A stretch of 64,000 bases of DNA from Acipenser ruthenus. Taxonomy: Eukaryota; Chordata; Actinopteri; Acipenseriformes; Acipenseridae. Numbering within the stretch: position 1 is the stretch's first letter; the number at the start of each line of letters is the position of its first letter. The DNA is taken from the NCBI RefSeq assembly GCF_902713425.1, contig NC_081244.1:5809534-5873533 (forward strand). The letters run 5' to 3'. Made by a program: the position numbers and the translations under genes. The notes below the pieces were generated by a model, which was given only the letters and a program-made list of their open reading frames with translations, was not told the DNA's origin and did not search any database. Shown in pieces: positions 11,243 to 21,900 of the stretch.

Positions 11243-12035
11243 TTCCCCCAACTGCCACCAGATGTCAGCACCCTTCCAAACCTTTGTCTTCCTGGACTTG
11301 GAAGCAACAGGGCTCAGAGACGACCGTCCGCGAGTGACAGAACTGTGCCTGGCTGCCGTCCATCGCTTCTCCCTGGAGAACCCCCCCGGGGGGGGCAGAG
11401 CGAGGCCGCAGCTCCCCCGAGTCATGGACAAGCTCTGCCTCTGCGCCGACCCACACAAACTGGTCTGTCAACGCGCGCTGGAGCTTAGCGGCTTGAGCAA
11501 CGAGAACCTGACCGAAAACTGCAAGCCCGGCTTCGACGAGGTGGCAGTGTCCCTCATCAACGGCTTCCTGCAGAGACAGGCTCCTCCGGTGTGCCTGGTG
11601 GCCCACAACGGGTTCCGCTACGACTTTCCTCTCCTGCGGACGGAGCTCCTGCGTCAGGATTCGGATCTCCCTCCCGGTGTGTTCTGCGCAGATTCCTACA
11701 GAGCCCTCCAAGAGATCCTCTGGGACCCCCAATCCCCAAAGAACCACAGGGGCTACAGCTTAGCCACGCTGTACAGGCGTTTCTATCGGAGCTGCCCCCC
11801 TGTGTCTCACTGCGCTGAAGCAGACGTGAGCACCCTCATCGCTGTGTTTCTCAGCCAGGCCAGGGATCTGCTCGTCTGGGCTGATCTCAACGCCTGCCCC
11901 TGGGAAATTACCCCCCCTATGTACAACCCCAGCCCCCGAAAACCACTGAGGATGCCCCAAGAAACTCAGAATGGAGGTACACCCAAAAGACAGATGAAGG
12001 TGGCAAGATCGAGCCAGGCTTTAGGGTTGTGCTAG
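11243..12035 (+). CDS. trex2: TREX2-like 3'-5' DNA exonuclease
   Basis: One coding exon: acceptor ttattgcag at 11242, ATG at 11262, stop TAG at 12033-12035, 257 aa. It is a DEDDh exonuclease of the TREX family, which removes nucleotides from DNA 3' ends. Motif Exo I is FLDLEATG (D12, E14), Exo II is VAHNGFRYDFPLL (D121), Exo III is HCAEAD (H183, D188), so all five catalytic residues are present. The C-terminal block LLVWADLNACPW...PMYNPSP matches TREX2 (LLAWADEQARGW...PMYLPP). There is no hydrophobic C-terminal tail like the ER anchor of TREX1, which also favours TREX2. The protein is about 20 aa longer than human TREX2, with a basic Ser/Lys-rich end. Single-exon coding is the norm for TREX genes. 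It lies upstream of ALAS2, in a block matching human Xq28, where TREX2 sits. Confidence 0.88.
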
Positions 12036-12142
12036 CTCTATAGAAACACACAGGCAGGCAGCCGCTTATCAGGCATGCACAGTTATCCAGGAATTTTATA
12101 ATGAAATGTTAACCAAAGTCCTTGTTTTTATTTGTACTATCA

Positions 12143-12446
12143 CTGTTGATGCAATGTAATGGTCATATTGAGCTAAAATGTTACAGAACAAATAATTATG
12201 ACTTTTTTTTTTTTTACTTATTTTTGTAATAGTGGATGAATATACAGGCTTTTAACATGCTGTTATACATGTCAGATAAACACATGCTTTGCTGTGTCCA
12301 ATGGTATTGAAATCTAACCTTGTGTGCAATTTTTATTCAATTTTAGTGTATTTTAACAGCTTGAAAAGCAAGTTTTTTATGTATTTCAAAATAAACTTTT
12401 GGGGATCAGTTACAGTAAATCATGTTTTAAATCGATGAAATAAAAA
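12143..12446 (+). other. trex2: TREX2-like 3' UTR with polyadenylation signal
   Basis: The sequence after the stop codon ends in AATAAA at 12439-12444. The same ~300 bases occur again at 1925-2236. No other coding potential is seen. Confidence 0.55.
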
Positions 12447-12726
12447 TATGAAAACAAACGTTTATTTATTTTTTTAATAAACAAGAACACAATTTATATA
12501 AAAAAAGGTATTATTTACACATTTGAAACTCAATTTCTCAACTTTTTTTTTTCAGATTACAATAAAAAATATATATAGAGTAGAGCATACATATTAGTAC
12601 GCAGCAGCACCATCTAGTGCACAGCTGGTGTATTACCAGCAAAACTTGATTGAAAAATGGCAGATTGCTAAATGGATTTCTAGGTTGATCTAGCCTGTGT
12701 TGCAGATGTCTTTGGTACGCAGTTAA

Positions 12727-13120
12727 GAACATAAGAAAGTTTACAAACGAGAGGAGGCCATTCAGCCCATCTTGCTCGTTTGGTTGTTAGTAGCTTATTG
12801 ATCCCAGAATCTCATCAAGCAGCTTCTTGAAGGATCCCAGGGTGTCAGATTCAACAACATTACTGGGGAGTTGGTTCCAGACCCTCACAATTCTCTGTGT
12901 AAAAAAGTGCCTCCTATTTTCTGATCTGAATGCCCCTTTAGCTAATCTCCATTTATGACCCCTGGTCCTTTTTTCTTTTTTCAAGTCAAAGAAGTCCCCC
13001 GGGTTGACATTGTCTATACCTTTTAGGATTTTGAATGTTTGAATCAGATCGCCACGTAGTCTTCTTTGTTCAAGACTGAATAGATTCAAACTGACTAGCA
13101 ACTCCTGAACTGAGTCAAAG
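12727..13120 (-). mobile_element. 5'-truncated LINE (CR1/L2-like) 3' end
   Basis: The reverse strand reads LNLFSLEQRRLRGDLIQTF, KILKGIDNVNPGDFFDLKK, RTRGHKWRLAKGAF, VRVWNQLPSNVVES and KKLLDEILGSISY, clearly related to 5592-6130. Its 3' end (left side) carries the tail with ttcttatgttcttaa in reverse complement, a mark of these fish LINEs. It lies between TREX2 and ALAS2. Confidence 0.9.
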
Positions 13121-13131
13121 CATCTTAACAC

Positions 13132-13620
13132 ACAGACGTGTCACATAAATGATAAAAAAAGTAGAGTATTTGAGAAACTAATGAGAACCACTCGGAATGC
13201 ATGCATGAATGGCATCTGAAGCTAAATATAATCCATGCATTTTACAAGCATTGCATACCAGACTAACCAAGGTGCTCGCATTGGGCGTTCATACATGCTT
13301 ACAAATATTCTGCTCAGAACTGATTTTCTTTATTATTGTCATTATTATTATTATTATAAAATAGAATACGTTTAGAATTGGTTTCTAAAACCCCAATGTT
13401 TTGATTAGCTGTGGTCTACCTAGTCGTCTGTGGCACTTGAAAATGTAAATATACCTTATTTAATTCATTTCCACAATTATGATAAACGTAAAATAATAAT
13501 AATTGTCTTTTACTCGTATTTATTAGTATTTATATTTATATTATGCACTGCGCATCGCTTTAAATATCGAGTTCTTTCTGGAATGAGAACAGTTCTGAGA
13601 ACTTTCTAAAATTCCACTGG
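13132..13620. other. TREX2-ALAS2 spacer, no gene seen
   Basis: AT-rich unique-looking sequence. I see no exon, RNA gene or recognisable element. Confidence 0.5.
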
Positions 13621-13634
13621 ATACAAACTTTGGA

Positions 13635-13684
13635 CCAATGGGGGGGCGTGGAGATATGACCCACGTGACAGCCGCAGCTATATC
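13635..13684 (+). promoter_or_regulatory. alas2: ALAS2 core promoter: CCAAT, CACCC/GC box, E-box, TATA-like
   Basis: Upstream of the IRE exon I see CCAAT at 13635-13639, a GGGGCGTGG box (reverse of a KLF-type CACCC element) at 13643-13651, an E-box CACGTG at about 13662-13667 and a TATA-like ctatat at 13678-13683. This spacing would put the transcription start near 13705-13715, just 5' of the IRE, as in known ALAS2 genes. CACCC elements bound by KLF1 are typical of erythroid promoters. Confidence 0.6.
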
Positions 13685-13707
13685 CCTGAAGAACTTCCAG
13701 AGAATGT

Positions 13708-13752
13708 TGCTGATATTTTTTTTTCACGTTCGTCCTCAGTGCAGGTCAACAG
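13708..13752 (+). other. alas2: ALAS2 non-coding exon 1
   Basis: The exon is short and ends at a strong donor, tcaacag/gtaagt at 13752/13753. It contains the IRE. The 5' end is an estimate from the TATA-like box. A short IRE-bearing first exon separated by a long intron from the ATG exon is the usual ALAS2 structure. Confidence 0.75.
13728..13750 (+). promoter_or_regulatory. alas2: iron-responsive element (IRE) of ALAS2
   Basis: The RNA reads GUU-C-GUCCU-CAGUGC-AGGUC-AAC: a three-pair lower stem, an unpaired C, a five-position upper stem and the hexaloop CAGUGC. It is almost the same as the human ALAS2 IRE. IRP1/IRP2 bind such elements in iron-poor cells and block translation, so ALAS2 is made only when iron is available. 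One difference: the second upper-stem position is U33-U46, where human has a U-G wobble. Confidence 0.92.
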
Positions 13753-13830
13753 GTAAGTCTTTAAATAATTATTCTATTGTGTTTGGGGTTATGGCTGAAG
13801 CATTGTAGCTTATGTTTGCCGATTTACTTC

Positions 13831-13833
<3 letters not shown>

Positions 13834-13908
<75 letters not shown>
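13834..13908. repeat. (AT)n microsatellite
   Basis: A long pure AT dinucleotide tract at the start of ALAS2 intron 1. Confidence 0.95.
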
Positions 13909-13909
<1 letters not shown>

Positions 13910-14328
13910 TGTTATTTTGCATTGATAATAAGTATAACAGAAAACTCTTGTTCGAAATCTCACTGAGACCATTGTCTTTCCCATTGGCAAACGACAATTC
14001 TCGGTTAAATTGTTTTTTTTTTTGTTTGTTTGGTTTGTTTTTTTAAAAAAAAGGAAAAATCCAATTAATCTTCCAAAAAGTGCTGGTGTTAAAAGTCACC
14101 GTGTTCAAGGTTTGTCTTAAACCCACCTGAAGACCGTCTTTAACAATACACAAAGCAAAAAGCGTCGAAAATAAATACACACCAAGAAATGATACAGCGT
14201 CAAGATTCTGTATTCAAAAAATAATTATAATTTGTATGGCGCAATAATTATATTACATTTAGCAGCATATTACATATAGTGACGCCTAATATCGACACTG
14301 TTTTCTCTAAAACCAGTAAAAACTCTTA

Positions 14329-14482
14329 GATAACCATCGCTCCGCCTAAACTGCCCTTATCTACCGTTTCCACGCTTCAGTACCACGCGGAGTGGACAGC
14401 GGCCGGTGCGTCTGTCTGCGTCCGATAAGCGCCGTGTTTACCTGCGGCTCACAGCTCTTGCAGAATGTATCGGGACGCACCC
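14329..14482 (+). promoter_or_regulatory. alas2: candidate erythroid enhancer in ALAS2 intron 1 (GATA/CACCC cluster)
   Basis: Within 154 bp of a GC-richer patch there are AGATAA at 14329-14334, TTATCT (reverse AGATAA) at 14357-14362, CGATAA at 14423-14428 and CGCACCC at 14476-14482. Human ALAS2 intron 1 has a GATA1-dependent enhancer whose mutation causes sideroblastic anaemia. Homology of this cluster to that enhancer is inferred from position and motif content only. Confidence 0.5.
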
Positions 14483-15006
14483 AGACCACTTTCATCTTTT
14501 AAACGCAGTCTAGGTCACCCAGATTGAAAGCATCTTCTACGATGTACAGTATACCACCAGACTGTACTTTCCCATGCACAATCAATAACGCCGCTATGTG
14601 TGTGTTAACTTATAAAATACAGTGAACCCCGCTCTGTATATGTATGTACAGTATAATGTGCTTTATGAAACGCCTTGGATTGATTAGCGCTAACATGCCA
14701 TATCTAGTACCGTATTTCAAGTTCCATCCTTCAGTCTCAACACTTCTTGTGTGTTTCAATGGTTGTTATTCTGGCAGGTTATTGGTGGATAATGTCCTCT
14801 GTTTAGCGGGTTTGGCTTTTTTTTTATATAAGTGAAATTCAAACGCAGTGTATCCGAATTTCCACTGCTGTTGTCTATATATTAAAAAACAGACACACAT
14901 TGATAATAGGTCATTATTAAAATCCATCACGTATTTAATACAAACAACGTGTGATTTGAGGCTGTTTAACCATAATTTCTGTGTTACAGTAATTGATAAA
15001 ACTAGC

Positions 15007-15010
<4 letters not shown>

Positions 15011-15037
<27 letters not shown>

Positions 15038-15086
15038 TTGTGTGTGTGTGTTTGTGTGTGTGTTTGTGTGTGTTTGTGTGTGTGTT

Positions 15087-15119
<33 letters not shown>

Positions 15120-15172
15120 TTGTGTGTGTGTGTTTGTGTGTGTTTGTGTGTGTGTTTGTGTGTGTTTGTGTG

Positions 15173-15234
<62 letters not shown>
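15011..15234. repeat. (TG)n with TTTG interruptions
   Basis: A 220-bp compound (TG)n/TTTG microsatellite in ALAS2 intron 1. The open frames across it encode only Cys-Val or Thr-His repeats and are not genes. Confidence 0.97.
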
Positions 15235-15238
<4 letters not shown>

Positions 15239-15318
15239 ATGCATGTTTGTGCACAATATAGATATGTAATCACGGTTATTACATTTTTGTCATGATTTTA
15301 TTTATGAAAACCAAAAAC

Positions 15319-15319
<1 letters not shown>

Positions 15320-15376
<57 letters not shown>
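15320..15376. repeat. (GATA)n microsatellite
   Basis: Tandem gatagata tract in ALAS2 intron 1. Each unit contains a GATA core but the tract is simple-sequence DNA. Confidence 0.95.
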
Positions 15377-15378
<2 letters not shown>

Positions 15379-15653
15379 TAGATATATAACACAATTGATC
15401 ACAATATAACTATATGTAAAGCTGTTTAGTGGTACTGCTGCTGAAATTAAACTGGCATGTTTGGAATTGAATTTACTAAGTTTCTTCTAGTACATCTAAG
15501 TTGCTGAGTGTTTTATAGTTCTGGATGAAATGCAGTATCTCCACAACGCCTTGTACAGCCTCCTCGTTTGAATTGTGCCCCCCATTCTAAAGCGCTTCTC
15601 TGCACTGTCTGTGTTCCTCGCTCCTCTCTTGGCAGTGAAAAACGGCTCGAGCC

Positions 15654-17218
15654 ATGGCGTCATTCTTTCATCGCTGTCCGTTCCTGACCAGCGCGTCCCA
15701 GCCCTTCCTGAAGAGAGCTGGACGCTCTCTCTTCAGCCTCGCTGACCGCTGTCCAGTGATGCTGTCCCACGGCCTGGTCACTACCGCCACCAACCACCAG
15801 AGGGCACCAGAGACAACCCCGGCCCGTAAGAACACATCTGAAGCTTTTACATCGATGCTTTTTGGAAGTTTCACTAATTTGCCTGTTTTGACGGTTTTCC
15901 AAGATTTATAGTTCCAGTGGTTTGATTTCAAGTGCACAGCAAATAAAATAAAATTAAATAAACTACAGAAGTCACGTGTCCACACTGCTGACGTGTATTT
16001 ATCCCACTTCTTCTCTGGGTCGTAGGGCTCCCATCGGCTAGCTGGAAAAATATGCTTGTTCTTCTCATACCAGTTCCTCAGCACCACTCTATATCAGATA
16101 GATATCAGCTGTCATTAAAACCCCTTAAACAAAGCATAACACTCACTGTCAAAGGCGGCACGTGTGTAAAATGCTCATATAAGAGAAGGCTCCGCTGCTG
16201 CTGCAGCTGGTTCTAAATCTTGGTTTCGCCCTACAGGAGCGCAGACTGCCGCAGAGACCATCTCCTCCAACTGTCCCTTTGTCAAGAAGGAGATCGGCGC
16301 GGTCCAGGCCAGAGCTGAGGTCCAGGAGGATGTGCAGCGGAGCCGGCCACAAGGGGGTGCGAGTCCCTCGCCAGCTCCCGTCACTCACCGCATCCAAGAC
16401 AACATGAGCACAGGTACTGCTGCTAGATCTTCCAAGCGAGTCTCTATCACGTGTTTCAGGATGAACAGGTGTTCCACATCTCCCTTGACGAGGTAAAGAG
16501 TGCAGCAGTGTGGAGTAGCGGGTAGGGCTCTGGACTCTTGACCGGAGGGTCGTGGGTTCAATCCCAGGTGGGGGACACTGCTGCTGTACCCTTGAGCAAG
16601 GTACTTTACCTAGATTGCTCCAGTAAAAACCCAACTGTATAAATGGGGAATTGTATGTAATAATAATGTGGTATCTTGTAACAATTGTAAGTCGCCCTGG
16701 ATAAGGGCGTCTGCTAAGAAATAAATAATAATAATAATAATAATAATAATGACGCCGAGAAAACCTGCAGGATTGGGGCTCTCCGGGACAGGTTTGGGGA
16801 CCCCTGAGTTCGGTACTAATTAAAATGGAATAATTCTCTCTTGAGGACGTCAGTTCAGCTTCCTCTCTCCATTGCTGCGCGGTCCCATTGAAGTTATATT
16901 AAAAGGGGTTGCTTTAAAAAAAAAAAAAACCGTTCTGCTCTTTTGATCATCCCGGTTTTTCTTCTTGCAGACCAGCCCAGCTTCGATTACGACACGTTCT
17001 TTGACTCGAAGATCGCCGAGAAGAAACGGGACCACACCTACCGCGTGTTCAAGACGGTGAACCGATGCGCGGACACCTTCCCCTTCGCCGAAGATCACTC
17101 CCAGCCTTCCGGCCAAGCCAAGCCCGTGTCGGTGTGGTGCAGCAACGACTACCTGGGCATGAGCCGCCACCCCCGGGTCCTGCATGCCATTCAGTAGGTG
17201 TCTGTCCACCTGCATACT

Positions 17219-17256
<38 letters not shown>

Positions 17257-17536
17257 TGTTTATTTAGCAGACGCCTTTATCCAAGGCGACTTACAGAGAC
17301 TAGGGTGTGTGAACTATGCATCAGCTGCAGAGTCACTTACAACTACGTCTCACCCGAAAGACGGAGCACAAGGAGGTGAAGTGACTTGCTCAGGGTCACA
17401 CAGTGAGTCAGTGGCTGAGATGGGATTTGAACCGGGGACCTCCTGGTTACAAGCCCTCTTCTTTAACCACTGGACCACACAGCCTCCTATTTGGGGGACC
17501 AGGCTTGTCTTGTCTGCAAAACGTGTCACTGACTTC

Positions 17537-17586
<50 letters not shown>

Positions 17587-17786
17587 GCAAGTATGACTAT
17601 TCATGAGATACGCCATTTTTTTTCGGCTTGTCTCGGCTCCTGTCGCTACCACTCGGCCATTGAATGTTTTTTCTCGGCTTTTTCCGGAGAAAAAACGACT
17701 AGAAACCCGTTTTTTGCGTCTTTTCGATGATGTCGGGCAGGGTCCGACATTGGACCGGATAGGAATAATATATATATAGTCACTAG

Positions 17787-17855
<69 letters not shown>

Positions 17856-18602
17856 GTAAATATTTTCAATCCAGACTCACATGCTGGAATTAATTTCCAG
17901 ACAGGAAATTAAATAAATAAATAAACAAATAATTCTGTACAAGAAACGGAATCTATTTCCGTAAATAAAGTAGCTTTTCTCATTTAAAAAAAAATCCAGG
18001 CATTACAGGGTTAATCACGAAGTTTAAAAAAAAAAAAAAAAAAAAAATTAAAATAGAATGTATTGCATCTCTCTTCCGTCGACTTTTGTTGGTTTAAAGG
18101 CTTAGGCACACATAAATACTTTTTTTTGTTTTGTTTTTCCTTTTCTTATTTTTGAACCCGAACACTTTGCATTCCGACATCATTCACCCTCCCGGCGTTC
18201 ACTGGGGGGGCTGTCAGGATCCAGTATGGGGGCGGCATGCAATTGCAGTTACTGCAATTGAAATACTGCCCAAACTTTTAACTTTATAAGAAAGTTGTGC
18301 CGCAGCGAGACCTGTTTGTTGTGTATGCATGTGCATTTAGAGATCCTTGTTATTTTGAGTACAGTTCCCCTTTTAATAAATACAGTTGACCCCGTCTCTT
18401 ACAGCGTATGTCTTTATTGAAGACACTGTTTGTCGGTCAGTTAAATTGGCTTCAGTGAAAGCAGTTCGATCACGACAATTATTATAACGTCTCTAAAATA
18501 TACCTTCCAAATCCAGTCCCTTCGAATTGGAACGGGAACAATAATTGGGGATTGATTTTAAACAGAAAATGACCCCATTGAAATAGTTGCTTGTTCCACC
18601 AT

Positions 18603-18667
<65 letters not shown>

Positions 18668-18950
18668 CATGTGATTCAACTGGTTTTAAACCAGGACGGT
18701 GTTTTCGCCGCCAGAGCACAGTAAACGTGACGCTCGCCTTCTGCCCCTGCAGGGATACCCTGGATCTGTACGGCGCGGGAGCCGGGGGAACCAGGAATAT
18801 TTCTGGCACCAGTAAATTCCATGTGGATCTGGAGCAGGAGTTAGCCAGCCTTCACTACAAGGATAGCGCCCTGGTTTTCTCCTCCTGCTTTGTGGCAAAC
18901 GACTCCACCCTCTTCACTCTGGCCAAGATGCTTCCAGGTACGACCTGGGG

Positions 18951-18983
<33 letters not shown>

Positions 18984-21900
18984 ATATCAAGTCACTTCAA
19001 TGACAAACGTTTCTATGAGAATACTTTGCTGTGGCTGTGGTGCTGGTTTAGAGCGTTGGATGCAAATCTCAAGTGACTGTAGCCAACAAAATCATTTTGT
19101 TTAATTGGTTAAGGGTACTTTTTTTTTCTCAAAGAAATCATTGACCATTATATTTGTTCAGCTGGTTTCTGCAGCACCCTTAAACCTCAAGGAACGCTTA
19201 AAGGGAAAACTAAGGGGAAGCTTCAGATATTGCAGCCAACAGAGTTTGATGTTAAAATACAGGTGTGCAGGCTAACTGCGATGGCTCTCTAGAGGATTAC
19301 AGTAACCATTATAAATGCATAACACACCTGAGATTAGAAATCAAATCGACACCGCTGCTCCAGATTTAACTAAGTTTAAGTAACTACTAAGTTTTAAGAG
19401 TAATCTTTCTTACAATGTAATTGAACGTACACACATATGCAGAAGCGATCAGGATTTCTCAAATTGACAACGCACGCAGACTTTCAAACTCCAAGCTTAC
19501 TCTTAGATTATCCTCACAATTTTGTATGTTTTTGTAAAAACGCTTTAACCAAAAATATTTAGAACGATGCACAGTCCTGTTTTCTCCTGCAACAGGAACT
19601 CAAATGATCCTGTTGATTAAACCCCCCCCCCCCCCCCCCCCCCTGATGTTTCCTCCCAGGCTGTGAGATTTATTCCGATGCCGGGAACCACGCCTCGATG
19701 ATCCAGGGAATTCGTAACAGCGGCGTTCCGAGACGCATCTTCAGACACAACGACCCGGGAGAGCTGGAGGAGCTGCTGAGCAAGTCAGACCCCAAGACTC
19801 CCAAGATCGTCGCGTTCGAAACGGTTCACTCCATGGACGGTGAGTTCATTCAAAATCCAATCAACGTGGGGGGGGGGGGGGGGGTAATCAAAAATCCGAC
19901 AGACTGCTGAAAGAAAAGCAGCAATCTGACTTTCTACCGTTCTCTCCCGGTGAAGTCACTGCTGCTTATTGTCAGCTTTTTTTTTTTGCTCAGTCCCATT
20001 GCGGTGATAATTAAAAAATGGTTGAATGTAATTCATTGCACAGATTTCTCGGTAACTTTAGCGACTAAGTTTGTCCGGGGAAACGGAGCAAAAGCCGCAT
20101 TCCCTTTATTTTACAACCCAAAATTGCATACCCATACCGTTGATTGCAAGTACTGGTGCAGAGTTGAATATAGGCTAGCTATCTGTTTTTCTGTTTCTTC
20201 TTAGATCATAATTTACAAGGCTTCCTAAGGGTGGTTTTATACTTTACGTTAACATTTTGAATTGCACCCCGCTTTTGACGTTAAATAAAATATCTAAACC
20301 CTGTTCATTTTTTACTGCCGTGCTGCGAGAGTTAATCGCCATTGATTGGTCCTCGGTTGTAAAGGTGAGGGAAGGACGGCTTTTCCTGATTTTTGAAATC
20401 AACACATTAATGAATGCATTTATTTAATACCTATTTTTTTCAGGTGCAATCTGCCCTCTGGAGGAGCTGTGTGACGTGTCCCATCGCCACGGCGCCCTGA
20501 CCTTCGTGGACGAGGTCCACGCAGTGGGACTGTATGGAGCTCGAGGGGGTGGCGTGGGGGAGAGAGACTCCATCATGCACAAGATTGACATCATCTCCGG
20601 AACACTGGGTACGCCTGCAGTTCATGTCTTAAACAGTGGAGGGCGCATGTCTTTAGTTGTGCCGACAGCTATGGAAAAGGTTTTTGAAATCCCCCTATAG
20701 CAAGGGAACATTATTCAGCAGCTTTCATTGGACTCTATGAAGCTGAGGGAGTTCATTCTATATAGAGGGTGTGTGATTCTATATGTTAGCAAGGGAACAT
20801 TATTCAGCAGCTTTCATTGGACTCTATGAAGCTGAGGGAGTTCATTCTATATAGAGGGGGTGGAATTCAATATGTTAACAAGGGAACATTATTCAGCAGC
20901 TTTCATTGGACTCTATGAAGCTGAGCGAGTTCATTCTATATAGAGGGTGTGGAATTCAATATGTTAACAAGGGAACATTATTCAGCAGCTTTCATTGGAC
21001 TCTATGAAGCTGAGTGAGTTCATTCTATGTAGAGGGTGTGTGATTCAATATGTTAACAAGGGAACATTATTCAGCAGCTTTCATTGGACTCTATGAAGCT
21101 GAGGGAGTTCATTCTACAGGGGGATGAATGCAAAACTTTTGGCCACAAAATATCCACTGTAGGTGCTGCCAATTTGCCAACAGATAAGAAGCTGGATCTG
21201 AATCACGTTCCTGTTGAAACAAAGGCTTACCGTGTGCGTGCGTGCGTGCATGCGTGCGTGCGTGCGTGTGTGTGTGTCTCCCTCAGGCAAGGCGTTCGGT
21301 TGTGTGGGGGGTTACATTGCCAGTACCGCCGCCCTGGTGGACGTGGTGCGCTCCTTCGCCGCCGGGTTCATCTTCACCACCTCCCTGCCTCCCATGGTCC
21401 TCGCCGGGGCCCTGGAGTCCGTGCGGGTGCTGAAGAGCCCAGAGGGACAGGCCCTGAGGAGGGCCCACCAGAGAAACGTCAAGCACATGAGGCAGCTGCT
21501 CCTGGACGAGGGGCTGCCCGTCATCAACTGCCCCAGCCACATCATCCCTATCCGGGTAAGAGCAGAGCCGAGCGCCCCCGTATAAATTGTTACTTCTTAT
21601 CTCCCATCGTATTCTAGTCGTATTTGCACTTACTGTAAACTGTCTGTCGGACAGGTGAGCGACGCAGAGAAGAACTCTCGGATCTGTGATCTTCTGCTGG
21701 AGAAGCATGGCATCTACGTGCAGGCTATCAACTACCCCACCGTGCCTCGAGGGGAGGAGCTTCTGCGCCTTGCCCCCACCCCCCACCACACCCCACCAAT
21801 GATGGACTACTTTGTGGGTGAGTGGGCGGGGCTTTGTTATAGCTAGAGAAACTGAGTTATCTAGAGGTTCTGTCGCATTGCTTTATTTACTGTGACTAAT

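Noticed and set aside
11265-11747. Reverse-strand open frame of 160 codons over TREX2
   Set aside because: A shadow of the GC-rich TREX2 coding exon; the forward frame has all the exonuclease motifs.
14766-15295. Thr-His and Cys-Val repeat proteins
   Set aside because: Translations of the (TG)n/TTTG microsatellite in ALAS2 intron 1.
15668-16087. A 139-codon reverse-strand gene
   Set aside because: Only the first ~30 codons are FAM50A exon 12; the rest is intron-derived sequence and the antisense of ALAS2 exon 2. Listed as a partial copy instead.
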